64,000 nucleotides of DNA, taken from NCBI RefSeq assembly GCF_017877355.1, contig NZ_JAGIPR010000013.1, forward strand, positions 79,158 through 143,157. The letters run 5' to 3'. A model generated the notes under the pieces. That model did not search any database. It had not been told where the DNA came from and saw only the letters and a program-made list of their open reading frames with translations. Positions 18,122-27,218 of the stretch are shown piece by piece; positions within the stretch are counted from its first letter, which is position 1; each line of letters starts with the position of its first letter. This DNA comes from Chryseobacterium jejuense (lineage in GTDB: Bacteria; Bacteroidota; Bacteroidia; Flavobacteriales; Weeksellaceae). Both the position numbers and the translations under genes were made by a program.

Positions 18122-18286
18122 TTAACATGGGAATGTTCCATCTGCCCAAGGTGGTGGGCAACTCATACTTGACGGTGTTGCACAACAATGCTGTAATGAA
18201 GGCGGATAAAATGAACAGCATTCAGGTTCTATACCTCCCTGTACTTTTTTTAAACTCTGTCTTGAAATTTTCTTTATGTTTTTCAT
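18122..18286 (-). CDS. Bacteriocin-like double-glycine-leader peptide 2
   Basis: This is a short gene found by reading the minus strand from ATG 18286 to TAA 18122: 54 residues starting MKNIKKISRQSLKKVQGG. The leader closely parallels that of the neighbouring peptide (MKNxKKISRxxLKxxQGG), while the mature part differs (ECCSFYPPSLQHCCATP, ending in Cys). It lies 42 bp upstream of the first peptide gene, apparently in one transcript ending at the 17,800 hairpin. Confidence 0.72.
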   Translation of the reverse strand: MKNIKKISRQSLKKVQGGIEPECCSFYPPSLQHCCATPSSMSCPPPWADGTFPC

Positions 18287-18351
18287 GGTAATATTTTTTT
18301 GGATATTACTAAGGTAAAGAAATTATTTCATTTCGAAGTGATAAATAAGCT

Positions 18352-19377
18352 TTATTTTGATTTAAAAAAAGAAATGGTATTATCCCTATAATTTTCTGTT
18401 TTGCAAGCGATATGGCTAAATTCCGGGGCTTTTGTTCCGTTTTCTAATTTCAGATTTTCATTTTTAATAATGATGGCTTCGTCCCAAAGACCAGTATTTA
18501 TGAACTGTTGTAATGTAAAGCGGCCACCTTCAATAATAATAGACTGAATCTGCTCTTTGTATAAAACTTCCATCAAATCAGACAGGAAATTCTCTTTTTT
18601 TATTTTAATGAATTGGATGTGGTCTTCAGTTGTATCTTTAATTGCATTTAAAACTAATGTTCTGGCTTGGTGGTTGTAAATCTTAAAATCTTCAGGGACT
18701 TTCAGCTCAAAATCAATTAAAACTCGTACAGGATTAATGCCTTCAATATTTCTGACAGTCAGACTTGGATTATCGGTTAAAGCAGTTTGCGTTCCCACTA
18801 AAATAGCATGTTCATCTGCTCTTAACTGATGAACAAATTGATTAACCAAGGTGTTGGAAATAGCAGTTGGTTTAAAATCTTTATCCAGAAATCCGTCACC
18901 GGACTCTGCCCATTTTAAGATGATATAAGGTCTTTTCTTTTCATGATAGGTGAAAAATCTTTTGTTTAGTTCAATACATTCTTTTTCAAGAATCCCAGAA
19001 ATAGCTTCTATTCCTGCATCCTGAATGATCTTTTTCCCTTTTCCGTTAACTTTATCGTGAGAATCCATGGCACCAATAACTACCTTTTTAAAGCCGAGTT
19101 CTTTAATCTTTAGAGCGCATGGCGGAGTTTTTCCATAATGAGCACACGGTTCCAAAGAAACATAAATAGTTGATTCCGGAATGAGACTTTTATCTTTTAC
19201 TGAATTGATGGCATTGATCTCTGCATGGTTTTCTCCAGCTTTGTGATGGTATCCTTCTCCAATAATTTCGCCGTTGTGAACAATCACACTTCCTACAAGA
19301 GGGTTAGGGTAGGTTTTACCGAGAGCTTTCTGAGCTAGCTCAATACATCTTTTAATATAGAGTTCGTCGTTATTCAT
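18352..19377 (-). CDS. ribD: Riboflavin biosynthesis deaminase/reductase
   Basis: This 341-aa bifunctional enzyme of riboflavin synthesis has an N-terminal cytidine-deaminase-like domain with HAEINAI (zinc ligand and catalytic Glu, near residue 51) and PCAHYGKTPPC (zinc cysteines, near 78-88). The C-terminal reductase domain follows (AILVGTQTALTDNP near 195, SIIIEGGRFTLQQFI near 285). It deaminates and then reduces the pyrimidine intermediate made from GTP. The length is slightly below the E. coli enzyme but normal for the family. Confidence 0.93.
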   Translation of the reverse strand: MNNDELYIKRCIELAQKALGKTYPNPLVGSVIVHNGEIIGEGYHHKAGENHAEINAINSVKDKSLIPESTIYVSLEPCAHYGKTPPCALKIKELGFKKVVIGAMDSHDKVNGKGKKIIQDAGIEAISGILEKECIELNKRFFTYHEKKRPYIILKWAESGDGFLDKDFKPTAISNTLVNQFVHQLRADEHAILVGTQTALTDNPSLTVRNIEGINPVRVLIDFELKVPEDFKIYNHQARTLVLNAIKDTTEDHIQFIKIKKENFLSDLMEVLYKEQIQSIIIEGGRFTLQQFINTGLWDEAIIIKNENLKLENGTKAPEFSHIACKTENYRDNTISFFKSK

Positions 19378-19441
19378 AGTGTATAAAAAGAAAAAGCGAA
19401 GACAAATTGCTTTGCTCCGCCCTTATGTATTTTGTTAAGAT

Positions 19442-21244
19442 TTATTCTCCGGCAATAATACTGTGGAGATTTTGTTTTAAAGTTTCCAAATGAGCTTTCT
19501 TTTCATCAATGGTGTTAAAAGTATCTCTTAATAGAGGATTCTCTCTTGATGGTTTATTAAAGAATGAAAGATTATTTTCAAGTTTAACAATTTCAGCTTC
19601 AAGATCAGAAATCTGGTTTTTGATCTTTCTGGCCTTATCGGTAAGTTGATTTTCAGATAATCCTTCTTCTTTCAATTCAAGTTCATTGATCTTATTGATC
19701 TTCAGTTTCTCTCTTAAAGTCTTATTGAATTCAGAGTTGATTGCAATCTTATCTCTTGGAACTTTTCCGATATTATTCCATGCTGTTTTAATCGCTTCTA
19801 TTTTTTCAATGCTTCCTTCGTCATTGGAAACCAATTTCAATTCGTCAAGAAGGGCTTTCTTGTTTTTGTGATTTTCTTTCCAGTTGTCGGTAGAAGTGTT
19901 GCTCTTTTCTCTATAGTTGTTGAAGAAGGCATTGCAAGCATCGCGGAATTCATCCCAGATTTTATTGGTCATGCTCTTTGGAACGTGCCCAATTTTTTTC
20001 CAGTCTTCCTGAAGCTTTTTGAACAATGGAACAGCGATATCCCACTCTTCATTACTCTGATTATCCTGAGCAGTCTGGATCAGTTTTAACTTTTCTTCCA
20101 GATTAGCTTGCTGAGAACCTTTTAAGGATTTATAATAATTATTTTTTGTAGTATTAAAGCCTCTAAGGGTTGTTTTGAAATCATTCCAGTTCTGATTGGA
20201 TAGTTTTCTTGGAACACTTCCGGTTTTCAGGAAATCAGAACGAAGATCTTCAACTCTTTTGATGGCACTTTGCCAATAATTATGGTTAGGGGTTTCAGAA
20301 GGTTCTGAAAGTTTTTTGATTTCAGCAATAATCTGACTTTTCTTTTCAAGATTAGCCGTCTGTTCTTTTTCAATAGATGCTGAAAGTTCAGACTTTCTTT
20401 CGTGAATTTTATTGGAGATTTCTTTGAATTCTTCCCAGGTTTTTTCACGGAACTCTTCTGCCACAGGCTCTGCTTCTTCTTTCCAAAGTTTATGGAGATA
20501 TTGAAGTTCATTTAAAGCCTTTTGAATAACGGGTTCATTCTCCAACTCCTGGGCACGGGCAATAATGTGCTGTCTTTTTTCAAGGTTGTGGCTGTATTCC
20601 TGCTCCAAAAATTCCTTATTCAGATCCAGCATTTGATAAAACTGGTTCAGATGGTGAAAATAATTGTTGTTAAGGATTTTGAATTCAGATTTGGCAACCT
20701 GTCCGGCTTTTGACCATTCTTCTTTAATTTCTCGAATAGATTTGAAAAGATTGACTCCCGGTTCGGAATTAGTATATAGATTTTTTAATCTTTCAATAAT
20801 GTTCTGACGGTGCTCCAAGTTTTTTTTCTGTTCTTCTTCCTGTCCTTTCTGGAATTCGTCATGTTTTTCTCTAAAAATATTGACTAAAGCAGAGAATTTA
20901 GCCTGTGAGGGATGCTCATAACTGAACGTTTCAGTAGTATTTCCCGTTTCTGCAAACTCGTGTTTTTTATCTTCCACTTCATCATGGATGTGATGACTTG
21001 CTTTTTCTTTTAGCTGAATGAATCTTTTGGAGTTCTCACCAGCATTAGGTGCATTGATGAGTTTTTCCATTTCTTTCAGGGCATCAGCCAGAGAGATTTC
21101 AACTTCTTCATGTTCTTCCAGGTGCTCAGCATCATCTTCATGGGAATTGGCATCATGAGAAACTGTGTTCTCCGATGTCTCCTGAGATACTTCGTTAGGA
21201 TTTTTCTTTTCTTCGTTTTCAGAAAGATTGTTTTCTGTAGTCAT
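19442..21244 (-). CDS. DUF349 repeat protein
   Basis: This 600-aa, highly charged, mostly helical protein has an acidic N-terminal region (about 100 residues rich in Glu and His). About five DUF349 repeats of roughly 70 residues follow; each is marked by a Trp and a G-x-V-P/A turn: WSKAGQVAKS, WKEEAEPVAEE, FLKTGSVPRK, WKKIGHVPKS and WNNIGKVPRD. A coiled-coil C-terminus ends the protein. DUF349 proteins are widespread in Bacteroidota and their function is not established. It is a single gene between ribD and aroE. Confidence 0.85.
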   Translation of the reverse strand: MTTENNLSENEEKKNPNEVSQETSENTVSHDANSHEDDAEHLEEHEEVEISLADALKEMEKLINAPNAGENSKRFIQLKEKASHHIHDEVEDKKHEFAETGNTTETFSYEHPSQAKFSALVNIFREKHDEFQKGQEEEQKKNLEHRQNIIERLKNLYTNSEPGVNLFKSIREIKEEWSKAGQVAKSEFKILNNNYFHHLNQFYQMLDLNKEFLEQEYSHNLEKRQHIIARAQELENEPVIQKALNELQYLHKLWKEEAEPVAEEFREKTWEEFKEISNKIHERKSELSASIEKEQTANLEKKSQIIAEIKKLSEPSETPNHNYWQSAIKRVEDLRSDFLKTGSVPRKLSNQNWNDFKTTLRGFNTTKNNYYKSLKGSQQANLEEKLKLIQTAQDNQSNEEWDIAVPLFKKLQEDWKKIGHVPKSMTNKIWDEFRDACNAFFNNYREKSNTSTDNWKENHKNKKALLDELKLVSNDEGSIEKIEAIKTAWNNIGKVPRDKIAINSEFNKTLREKLKINKINELELKEEGLSENQLTDKARKIKNQISDLEAEIVKLENNLSFFNKPSRENPLLRDTFNTIDEKKAHLETLKQNLHSIIAGE

Positions 21245-21318
21245 AGCAAATCTTTTATGTGAGTGGCGTTAATATCCTTTAAATATAGCTATAAGGACAA
21301 TTAAAGTACTAATTTATG

Positions 21319-22056
21319 TTATTTTTTTTGAAAATTCCAAATTTCCCAAGCTTTTTCTGCTTGCTGCTCAAGCATATAATAACCGTTTACCGTTTTGGCT
21401 CCTTTTTCAGATGCGTTGATGATAAACTGTGTATAATTGGGGTTGTAAATTAAATCGATCACCAAATGTTCCGGGGAAAGTGCATCAAATGGAAAGCTCA
21501 GGCAGTCTTCAACATTCGGAAATGTGCCTACCGGTGTACATTGGATAATAATTTTATGCTCCTGTACGGTTTCCTTATCCAGATTTTCAAAATTGATTTC
21601 TGTACTTCGTGAAATGGTCTGGGATGGAATATTATGCTTGTCCAAAACATATTTTACTGCTTTTGCTGCTCCTCCGTTACCTAGGATTAATGCTTTGTCT
21701 TGTGATGGTTTTTGGTGAAGAAAAAGGGTTTTCTCAAAACCAAAAGCATCTGTATTGTATCCTGTTTTTTTACCGTCTTGAATTAAAACACAGTTCACGG
21801 CACCTATTTTTTCAGCTTCATCACTTAATTCATCAAGATAGCTGATGATCTGTTCTTTATAAGGAATGGTAACATTAAAGCCTAACAATTCCGGTGAGGA
21901 GAATAGGTGTTCTACTTCATCAATTTCATTCAAATCAAAAATATCATAGGAAAAACCTTTAAGCATAAGCTTTTGGAACTTATTTTCGAAGAATTTTTTA
22001 GAAAAGGAATAGGAAATATTTCGGCCTATTAATCCTAATTTTTTATTGGAATCCAT
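21319..22056 (-). CDS. aroE: Shikimate dehydrogenase
   Basis: This 245-aa enzyme reduces 3-dehydroshikimate in aromatic amino-acid synthesis. The substrate-binding start (LIGRNISYSFSKKFF), the catalytic-lysine segment (GFNVTIPYKEQI), GAVNCVL with NTDAFGF, and the NADP-binding loop (ALILGNGGAAKAV) are all present. It is somewhat shorter than E. coli AroE but complete. A minus-strand terminator and a TAATTTTG box (22061-22068) lie just upstream, so it is probably transcribed alone with a very short leader. Confidence 0.93.
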   Translation of the reverse strand: MDSNKKLGLIGRNISYSFSKKFFENKFQKLMLKGFSYDIFDLNEIDEVEHLFSSPELLGFNVTIPYKEQIISYLDELSDEAEKIGAVNCVLIQDGKKTGYNTDAFGFEKTLFLHQKPSQDKALILGNGGAAKAVKYVLDKHNIPSQTISRSTEINFENLDKETVQEHKIIIQCTPVGTFPNVEDCLSFPFDALSPEHLVIDLIYNPNYTQFIINASEKGAKTVNGYYMLEQQAEKAWEIWNFQKK

Positions 22057-22075
22057 ACATCAAAATTATAAAAAA

Positions 22076-22095
22076 AGACCGGATAAATCCGGCCT
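22076..22095 (-). terminator. Terminator after the endonuclease gene
   Basis: A hairpin with CCGGAT/ATCCGG arms is followed on the minus strand by a run of seven T. It lies 25 bp beyond the stop of the secreted endonuclease gene. Confidence 0.7.
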
Positions 22096-22119
22096 TTAGT
22101 TTGAAATATTTTGTAATAA

Positions 22120-23901
22120 TTATTCTACGATGAATTTAGTAGAGAAATTATCTGTTTTTAAGATGTAAGTTCCCCTCACTAAACCTTTAAGATTAATTTT
22201 ATTTGAGTTTTTGAAAGGATTAACAAGTGTTTCAATTACTTTTCCTGAAAAGTCATAGATTTCAGCTTTTGAAATTTTGCTAAGGTTTTCACCTTTTACA
22301 GACAGTTCATTATTTCTTACCGGGTTAGGATAGATGGTGAATTCTGATTTATCTTTCTTCGTTTCAGAAGTTGCTAATGATCCGCTATAACATGTCCAAC
22401 TAAGGTCATCAATTGCTACTCTGTCATTGCTAGGGTTTACAATTTTAATGACAGCATTTCCTGTAACGTTTACATTGATGGGGGTTGTTGTTGCTGTTGC
22501 ACTGTAAGGAACAGTTCCTACTAGATTATCATTTACAAAAACATTCAGGTTAGCATCACCACCATTATATTTACGTTGAGTTGTTACTGTTAATATCTGA
22601 ACACCACCAGGAACACTAGAGCTAGTTAGATCTCCTCCTTGAAGTGTTATTGCTTTTCCGTTAATAGTTTGGTCAGTTCTTGCAAACGTTGCAGTCCAGT
22701 TTACATTATTGTTTGTCCATGTTCTGGTTTTATAATCACTTGCATTTGCAGGGATATTAGTAAAGTCCTCATTACCGCAGTTACCAACATTTACTGGTCC
22801 GTCTAGAGTAGTTCCTGGAGCAATATTACTTTGTGGTGATGTATTTCCAAATGCATCTTTAGCTATTACATAAAATGTATATGAAGTAAGTGGAGATAGT
22901 CCTGTTACTGTAGCAGTTGTTGATGTTCCAGAAACAGATGTTTTTAATGTTGAACCAACATAAATGTCATAAGATGTTACTCCAACATTATCCGTTGATG
23001 CAGTCCAACTTAATGAAATAGAGTTTGAAGTTGGAGTATTGGTAGTAAGATTAGTTGGTGCTGTAGGAGCTTGGTTATCTACAACCGGAGTTCCCCAGAT
23101 TAAATCAACATAAGCAGGGTTGTCAATGAATGGATTTCTATTTCCCTGAAATGTATAGGATGCGTTATTTCTCGCAATTTCTGCAGCAGATACAGGATCC
23201 ATAGCATGCCATTGTAAAAGTTGTTGAAGTTCCCATGGCTGAAGACCTGGAAAAGCAGATCCTCCAAGCATACTACCCGTAGTGAACGTAGAAAGTTTAT
23301 CTTCATATCTTGTTACAAAATAAAAGATCATTCTGGCAACATCTCCTTTAAATGCATCAATAGGTTCAAATACAGTTCCTGAATATCCTGGAGATACTGA
23401 GTTACCTAATTTAGATTGATTTTGAGAAGTAAAAGATGGAGATCCTACCTTTCCGAATGGATAATTTGATCTCATCCCATTTACTTTTCCATCTGTAGGG
23501 CGAATGAAGTGAACATCTGCCACCATTGGTGATTTCTTTCCAAATAAACTCTGAGGAACGATATGTTCACGATTATAACAATCACTTTCGTCGTTATAGT
23601 TGCCACATTTCTTTAACCCTGGTGTATAGTTATATGGATCCGGTCCTGTAGGATTTTCCGAGTAAATGTCTAAAACAGTACCGTCATTTTCATAGAAATA
23701 GTCGCGATCTGTAGTATTGTAAGCAGTCCATAGTCCGTCATATCCATGATCCACATGTCCGCTTTCTATGATCCCTTTAAGGGCTGTTTTAAGAGGAGCA
23801 GCTGTTAAGCCGTTTGCTGCATTATAATAACCAGCAGGTGCTTGTGCAAATGCATTAATGAATGCATAGCTTAATAAGAAAAAAGATAAAATTCGTTTCA
23901 T
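22120..23901 (-). CDS. Secreted endonuclease I family protein with FN3 domain and type IX secretion tail
   Basis: This 593-aa protein starts with a signal peptide (MKRILSFFLLSYAFINAFAQ). Residues ~25-265 resemble EndA/endonuclease I, with the NREHIVPQSLFG motif that supplies the catalytic His and metal ligands, and RSNYPFG. An FN3 domain (~275-365) and a beta-sandwich-like region with a C-terminal Cys follow. The last ~75 residues (YPNPVRNN..., ...LVRGTYILK) form a type A type IX secretion sorting domain, which directs the protein through the outer membrane. Its likely role is extracellular DNA or RNA degradation. It is transcribed singly. Confidence 0.9.
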   Translation of the reverse strand: MKRILSFFLLSYAFINAFAQAPAGYYNAANGLTAAPLKTALKGIIESGHVDHGYDGLWTAYNTTDRDYFYENDGTVLDIYSENPTGPDPYNYTPGLKKCGNYNDESDCYNREHIVPQSLFGKKSPMVADVHFIRPTDGKVNGMRSNYPFGKVGSPSFTSQNQSKLGNSVSPGYSGTVFEPIDAFKGDVARMIFYFVTRYEDKLSTFTTGSMLGGSAFPGLQPWELQQLLQWHAMDPVSAAEIARNNASYTFQGNRNPFIDNPAYVDLIWGTPVVDNQAPTAPTNLTTNTPTSNSISLSWTASTDNVGVTSYDIYVGSTLKTSVSGTSTTATVTGLSPLTSYTFYVIAKDAFGNTSPQSNIAPGTTLDGPVNVGNCGNEDFTNIPANASDYKTRTWTNNNVNWTATFARTDQTINGKAITLQGGDLTSSSVPGGVQILTVTTQRKYNGGDANLNVFVNDNLVGTVPYSATATTTPINVNVTGNAVIKIVNPSNDRVAIDDLSWTCYSGSLATSETKKDKSEFTIYPNPVRNNELSVKGENLSKISKAEIYDFSGKVIETLVNPFKNSNKINLKGLVRGTYILKTDNFSTKFIVE

Positions 23902-23981
23902 TTTTTTAAAATTGGGGCGTAAAGGTACAAAAAAATGAAACTGGAAAAGTTTTTAGGAGTTAAATCTATTAACTTAATATA

Positions 23982-25187
23982 TTAATTTTTAGTAATATAC
24001 TCTTTGCTGATCTTGGAGAAGAACCATGAAATAGCAATCCCAAATATAGAAGCTGTGAGGGCAACAATAAGATAATTTTTACCCACTATTTTGACAGGGA
24101 AGGGCAATACTTCATTTGCTCTAAAGAATTCTGTGTAAAGCTGGAAATAACATAAAGCTGTTCCACAGATTAAACCGGTAATGACTCCGGAAATAACAAT
24201 AAGAAGTCCGGTATAGAAATAGGTCATTCTCAGGTGGCTTACAGGAAACCCTAAAGAAATAAGAGATTTTGCCTGTTCTTTTTTATCAAGCTGTAAGATG
24301 ATAATAGCTCCTGCAAGATTGAAGGTAGTGATGAAAATAACCAGTGCAAAAATCAGGTAGATGAATAGCTTTTCAGTATTAATCATTTTCCAGAAGGCTG
24401 CATTTTCCTCTTCCTTGGTTTTGATTTCAATATTTTTACCAAGAGAAGATAGTAGGCTTTGTTTTACAGCATCAGCATTTTCAGGGTTTCTTAATTTGAT
24501 AACAATCTGGTAAGCTGATTTTTTTGGAAGACTTAATAATTCTTCGGTAAGCTCAATAGGAGAGATGATATAGCTGTCCAATTGGTCTTTACCAGGGAAA
24601 ACACCTGTTACCAGGATATCTCTTTTATTGTAAATATCTTCTTCTTTATTAATGATTCCGGTTCCAGGCTTAGGCATGAAAACAGTTGCATAGTGATTGG
24701 AAGAATCTACCGGAATGGATAACCGATTGTCAAGACTATTTTCCATCAATACTTCATTAGAATATTTGAAACTTGGATAAGTTCCATAAAATACTTCTTT
24801 ATTGATAGGATTTACCTTTACATAGGCAGAGTCAACACCGCGTAAGTAGGCAATGTCACCTTTTCCGTTAAAGCTGATATATACTTTTTCTTCGATAACA
24901 CGGGAATAGCTGTTGATTTCTTTATTGCTCTTTAAAATCCTGTTAACCTGATCCAGGTTTTTAATGGTTTTACCTGATGCGCTTTTTAAGGTAAGGTCAG
25001 CATGAAGATTAGAAATTAAGTCTTTGTTCAGATTCTCAAGACCTGAAAAAACTGAAATAATAACGAACATTGCAGTCACAGCAACCGTCATGGCACCTAC
25101 TGCCAGCCACGTGATAAATGTAACAGCGGTACTGCCTTTTTTTGCCAAAAGGTATCTGGATGCTATGTAAAATGCAATATTCTTCAA
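23982..25187 (-). CDS. FtsX/LolC-E-type ABC transporter permease
   Basis: This 401-aa protein has an N-terminal helix after a short cytoplasmic start (IASRYLLAKKGSTAVTFITWLAVGAM), a large periplasmic domain (~50-265) and three C-terminal helices with the FtsX signature (IYLIFALVIFITTFNLAGAI..., LDKKEQAKSLISLGFP). This matches lipoprotein-releasing or MacB-type permeases. No ATPase gene is adjacent. It follows rbfA by 3 bp, so the two are probably co-transcribed. Confidence 0.85.
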   Translation of the reverse strand: MKNIAFYIASRYLLAKKGSTAVTFITWLAVGAMTVAVTAMFVIISVFSGLENLNKDLISNLHADLTLKSASGKTIKNLDQVNRILKSNKEINSYSRVIEEKVYISFNGKGDIAYLRGVDSAYVKVNPINKEVFYGTYPSFKYSNEVLMENSLDNRLSIPVDSSNHYATVFMPKPGTGIINKEEDIYNKRDILVTGVFPGKDQLDSYIISPIELTEELLSLPKKSAYQIVIKLRNPENADAVKQSLLSSLGKNIEIKTKEEENAAFWKMINTEKLFIYLIFALVIFITTFNLAGAIIILQLDKKEQAKSLISLGFPVSHLRMTYFYTGLLIVISGVITGLICGTALCYFQLYTEFFRANEVLPFPVKIVGKNYLIVALTASIFGIAISWFFSKISKEYITKN

Positions 25188-25190
25188 GAT

Positions 25191-25550
25191 CTATAAAACA
25201 GGATTGTCACCTTCGCCTCTTAATTCTTTTTCTAATTTTTCTACATCATCAAGAGCAGTGTCTAAGTAAAAGTTAAGCTGCGGAATGATACGTACCTGTT
25301 TTGCCATTTTCTGGCCAATAAAGTTTCTGTATTGAGGTTTGTTTTCTTCAATTTCCTTCATTACCGCTGTACGGTGTTCCTGAGGGAAAATACTTAAATA
25401 AATTTTAGCAATACCTAAATCTGCCGTTACTTTTACATCAGAAACGGATACCAATATACTTTGTTTGCTGTCAGCAGCCTGTTTGCGGAAAAGTTCTGCG
25501 AAGTCTTCCTGAATAATCTGTGCTACTTTTCTTTGTCTGTTACTTTCCAT
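25191..25550 (-). CDS. rbfA: 30S ribosome-binding factor A
   Basis: This 119-aa KH-fold protein is needed for 16S rRNA 5'-end maturation and cold adaptation. Family features are RQRKVAQIIQEDFAELF at the start, SVSDVKVTADLGIAKIYLSIF in the middle, and the C-terminal PQLNFYLDTALDDVEKLE. A minus-strand TAAATTTG box (25559-25566) almost touches the ATG, suggesting a leaderless or near-leaderless transcript. Confidence 0.92.
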   Translation of the reverse strand: MESNRQRKVAQIIQEDFAELFRKQAADSKQSILVSVSDVKVTADLGIAKIYLSIFPQEHRTAVMKEIEENKPQYRNFIGQKMAKQVRIIPQLNFYLDTALDDVEKLEKELRGEGDNPVL

Positions 25551-25558
25551 AATTTCTG

Positions 25559-25566
25559 CAAATTTA
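25559..25566 (-). promoter_or_regulatory. Candidate -7 box for rbfA
   Basis: This reads TAAATTTG on the minus strand (consensus TAnnTTTG), 8 bp before the rbfA start codon. A -33 box was not clear. Confidence 0.4.
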
Positions 25567-25643
25567 GTACTTTTGTTTGAATTGATACTTTGAAATTCAG
25601 CGATCGTATCAAATTTACGAATTAATTATATTCATTAATATTT

Positions 25644-26042
25644 ATGAAGCTAGAACATATCGGTATTGCCGTAAAGTCTTTAGGTGTCTCTGACGAACTT
25701 TTTGCTAAACTATTAGGAAAAGAATCCTACAAACAGGAAACTGTAGAAAGGGAAGGAGTGGTAACTTCTTTTTACGAAACCGGAGAAAGTAAAATTGAGC
25801 TTTTGGAAGCCAGCAATCCTGAAAGTCCCATCTCAAAATTTATCGAAAAAAAGGGGGAAGGCATCCATCACCTGGCATTTGGGGTTGAAAACATCGTGGA
25901 GGAAGTAAAAAGATTAAAAAAAGAAGGATTTCAATTTATCTCTGAAGAACCTAAAGAAGGTGCTGATAACAAATTAGTTGTGTTCCTTCATCCGAAATCC
26001 ACAAATGGTGTGCTGGTAGAACTTTGCCAAGAAAAGCAATAA
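25644..26042 (+). CDS. mce: Methylmalonyl-CoA epimerase
   Basis: This 132-aa glyoxalase-fold enzyme interconverts the (R) and (S) forms of methylmalonyl-CoA. Metal ligands are visible: H5 in KLEHIGIAV, the His of GIHHLAFGVENI (near residue 77), and the Glu of GVLVELCQE near the C-terminus. The length is normal. It is a single plus-strand gene divergent from rbfA and is the last chromosomal gene before the tRNA where the islands are inserted. Confidence 0.92.
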   Translation: MKLEHIGIAVKSLGVSDELFAKLLGKESYKQETVEREGVVTSFYETGESKIELLEASNPESPISKFIEKKGEGIHHLAFGVENIVEEVKRLKKEGFQFISEEPKEGADNKLVVFLHPKSTNGVLVELCQEKQ

Positions 26043-26104
26043 AAAATTTTGTAGTGAAAGAAATTTTACTATTTTTGCAAACACAAAATTTAACCAAGTT
26101 TTGA

Positions 26105-26178
26105 GGTCCTATAGCTCAGTTGGTTAGAGCACCTGACTCATAATCAGGTGGTCCCTGGTTCGAGCCCAGGTGGGACCA
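26105..26178 (+). tRNA. tRNA with CAT anticodon (elongator Met or Ile2); island attachment site
   Basis: The 74-nt sequence folds as a full tRNA: acceptor GGTCCTA/TGGGACC, D-arm GCTC...GAGC, anticodon stem CCTGA/TCAGG with loop CTCATAA, T-stem CCTGG/CCAGG with TTCGAGC loop, and discriminator A. No CCA is encoded. It is not the initiator type, because position 1 pairs with 72. A CAT anticodon cannot by sequence alone separate elongator Met from lysidine-modified Ile2. Its 3' 47 bp recur at 49,320-49,366. Confidence 0.95.
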
Positions 26179-26179
26179 C
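26133..26179 (+). repeat. attL core (47 bp shared with the island junction)
   Basis: The 3' part of the tRNA, from the anticodon stem to one base past the discriminator, is repeated exactly at 49,320-49,366. Its last 24 bp recur at 62,951-62,974. This is the usual footprint of integrases that target a tRNA 3' end. Confidence 0.92.
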
Positions 26180-26192
26180 TTTTTAAATCAAG

Positions 26193-26220
26193 CACTTACG
26201 GAAATGTAGGTGTTTTTTTT
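26193..26220 (+). terminator. Terminator after the tRNA
   Basis: The stem CACTTAC/GTAGGTG (one wobble pair) is followed by a run of eight T, 14 bp after the tRNA. Confidence 0.65.
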
Positions 26221-26228
26221 ATTTTTTG

Positions 26229-26248
26229 ACTGCAACAATACTGCAACA
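26229..26248 (+). repeat. Left copy of the island 1 arm-type repeat
   Basis: The sequence contains two tandem copies of CTGCAACA and is identical over 20 bp to 49,188-49,207. It lies 50 bp inside the left end and is a candidate integrase arm-binding site. Confidence 0.6.
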
Positions 26249-26268
26249 TTTTTGTATTTTAGCTTTAA

Positions 26269-27093
26269 ATGGAAAAGGAGAAACTTTTAGCACTAAACGA
26301 ACTCCAAAACTTTATGACATACTCCAATGTCGTAAAGTTAAAAGACCAGTTTATAAAGGAAAAATTAGACCCAGATGAATCTTATCATTCAATCGACTCT
26401 GAAAAAGGAGAATTTGAATATTATCATTCAGATAAAGCAGAATTTGTATGGATTAGATTTGAAACTGAGTTAAAAAAGTATTTAGAGCGGTTAATAAGTT
26501 CTCTAAAAGTAGATATTGATAATTCAATTTACCTATATTCATCTAATGAACGAAACAGATATTTTAAAAATGTATTTATCACTTTCGATTATATAAAAGA
26601 TCATCAATCCAAGTTATTCAAGCTATTTCCTATTTGCTCCTTCCTTTTTGAAGAAATTAAAAGCTATTTATCTGCTAAATATAATTTTCATCATTCTGAT
26701 AAGCAGAATACTAATTCTTATTTTGGAGTTAAGCCATTTGTTAAAAAGTCAGACATTGAAAAAGTCTATGAATTTTTAATTGATAATGATTACTTAAATG
26801 AAGATATTACTTCTTATGACGATTTTTATTCTGCATTAAATGATTTGGACACATCCAAAACAATACGCTTTAATTGTCCTACCACTATAGCAAGTAAAAT
26901 ATTAAACGAAGTACAAAGGCTATTTAATGATCTTACTCCAAAGTCAATAGAAGAATCAGGAAGATTTATTACTAAAAGAGGAACTATCATAACAGCTCAG
27001 AATTTATATGCAGTTAAAAACAGAACTAAGGATAAATCGAGTAAAGACTACGTCCTTATTGAAAGCTTTTTCCAAGAGAAATTATCTTTGTAG
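26269..27093 (+). CDS. Unrecognised island protein, 274 aa
   Basis: This soluble, Lys/Asp/Tyr-rich protein has no signal peptide or membrane segment. The N-terminal half is helical and charged; a stretch near residues 155-185 (FVKKSDIEKVYEFLIDNDYL) may be a small helical domain, and the C-terminus (RFITKRGTIITAQNLYAVKNR) looks basic. I cannot name a family. It is the first island gene after the tRNA and has no counterpart in island 2. Position suggests a role in integration control or accessory functions, but nothing in the sequence proves this. Confidence 0.65.
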   Translation: MEKEKLLALNELQNFMTYSNVVKLKDQFIKEKLDPDESYHSIDSEKGEFEYYHSDKAEFVWIRFETELKKYLERLISSLKVDIDNSIYLYSSNERNRYFKNVFITFDYIKDHQSKLFKLFPICSFLFEEIKSYLSAKYNFHHSDKQNTNSYFGVKPFVKKSDIEKVYEFLIDNDYLNEDITSYDDFYSALNDLDTSKTIRFNCPTTIASKILNEVQRLFNDLTPKSIEESGRFITKRGTIITAQNLYAVKNRTKDKSSKDYVLIESFFQEKLSL

Positions 27094-27183
27094 ATAATCT
27101 CACACTTTTTCTCACACCTCACTCATACTTTCTGATTTCCACTTTTTACATGTACTAATATTGCTGTGTCAAACCAATGCAAA

Positions 27184-27195
27184 TTGTGCGCACAA
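27184..27195. promoter_or_regulatory. 12-bp palindrome, candidate operator upstream of the excisionase-like gene
   Basis: TTGTGCGCACAA is a perfect palindrome ending 23 bp before the preferred ATG (27,219) of the HTH gene. A perfect GC-centred palindrome stands out in this AT-rich context and suggests a dimeric regulator site. Confidence 0.4.
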
Positions 27196-27218
27196 GCAGC
27201 ATTATAAATATAGGCAAA

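Noticed and set aside
26105..26178. Initiator tRNA-fMet
   Set aside because: Base 1 pairs with 72 and the anticodon stem lacks the GGG/CCC pairs typical of initiators.
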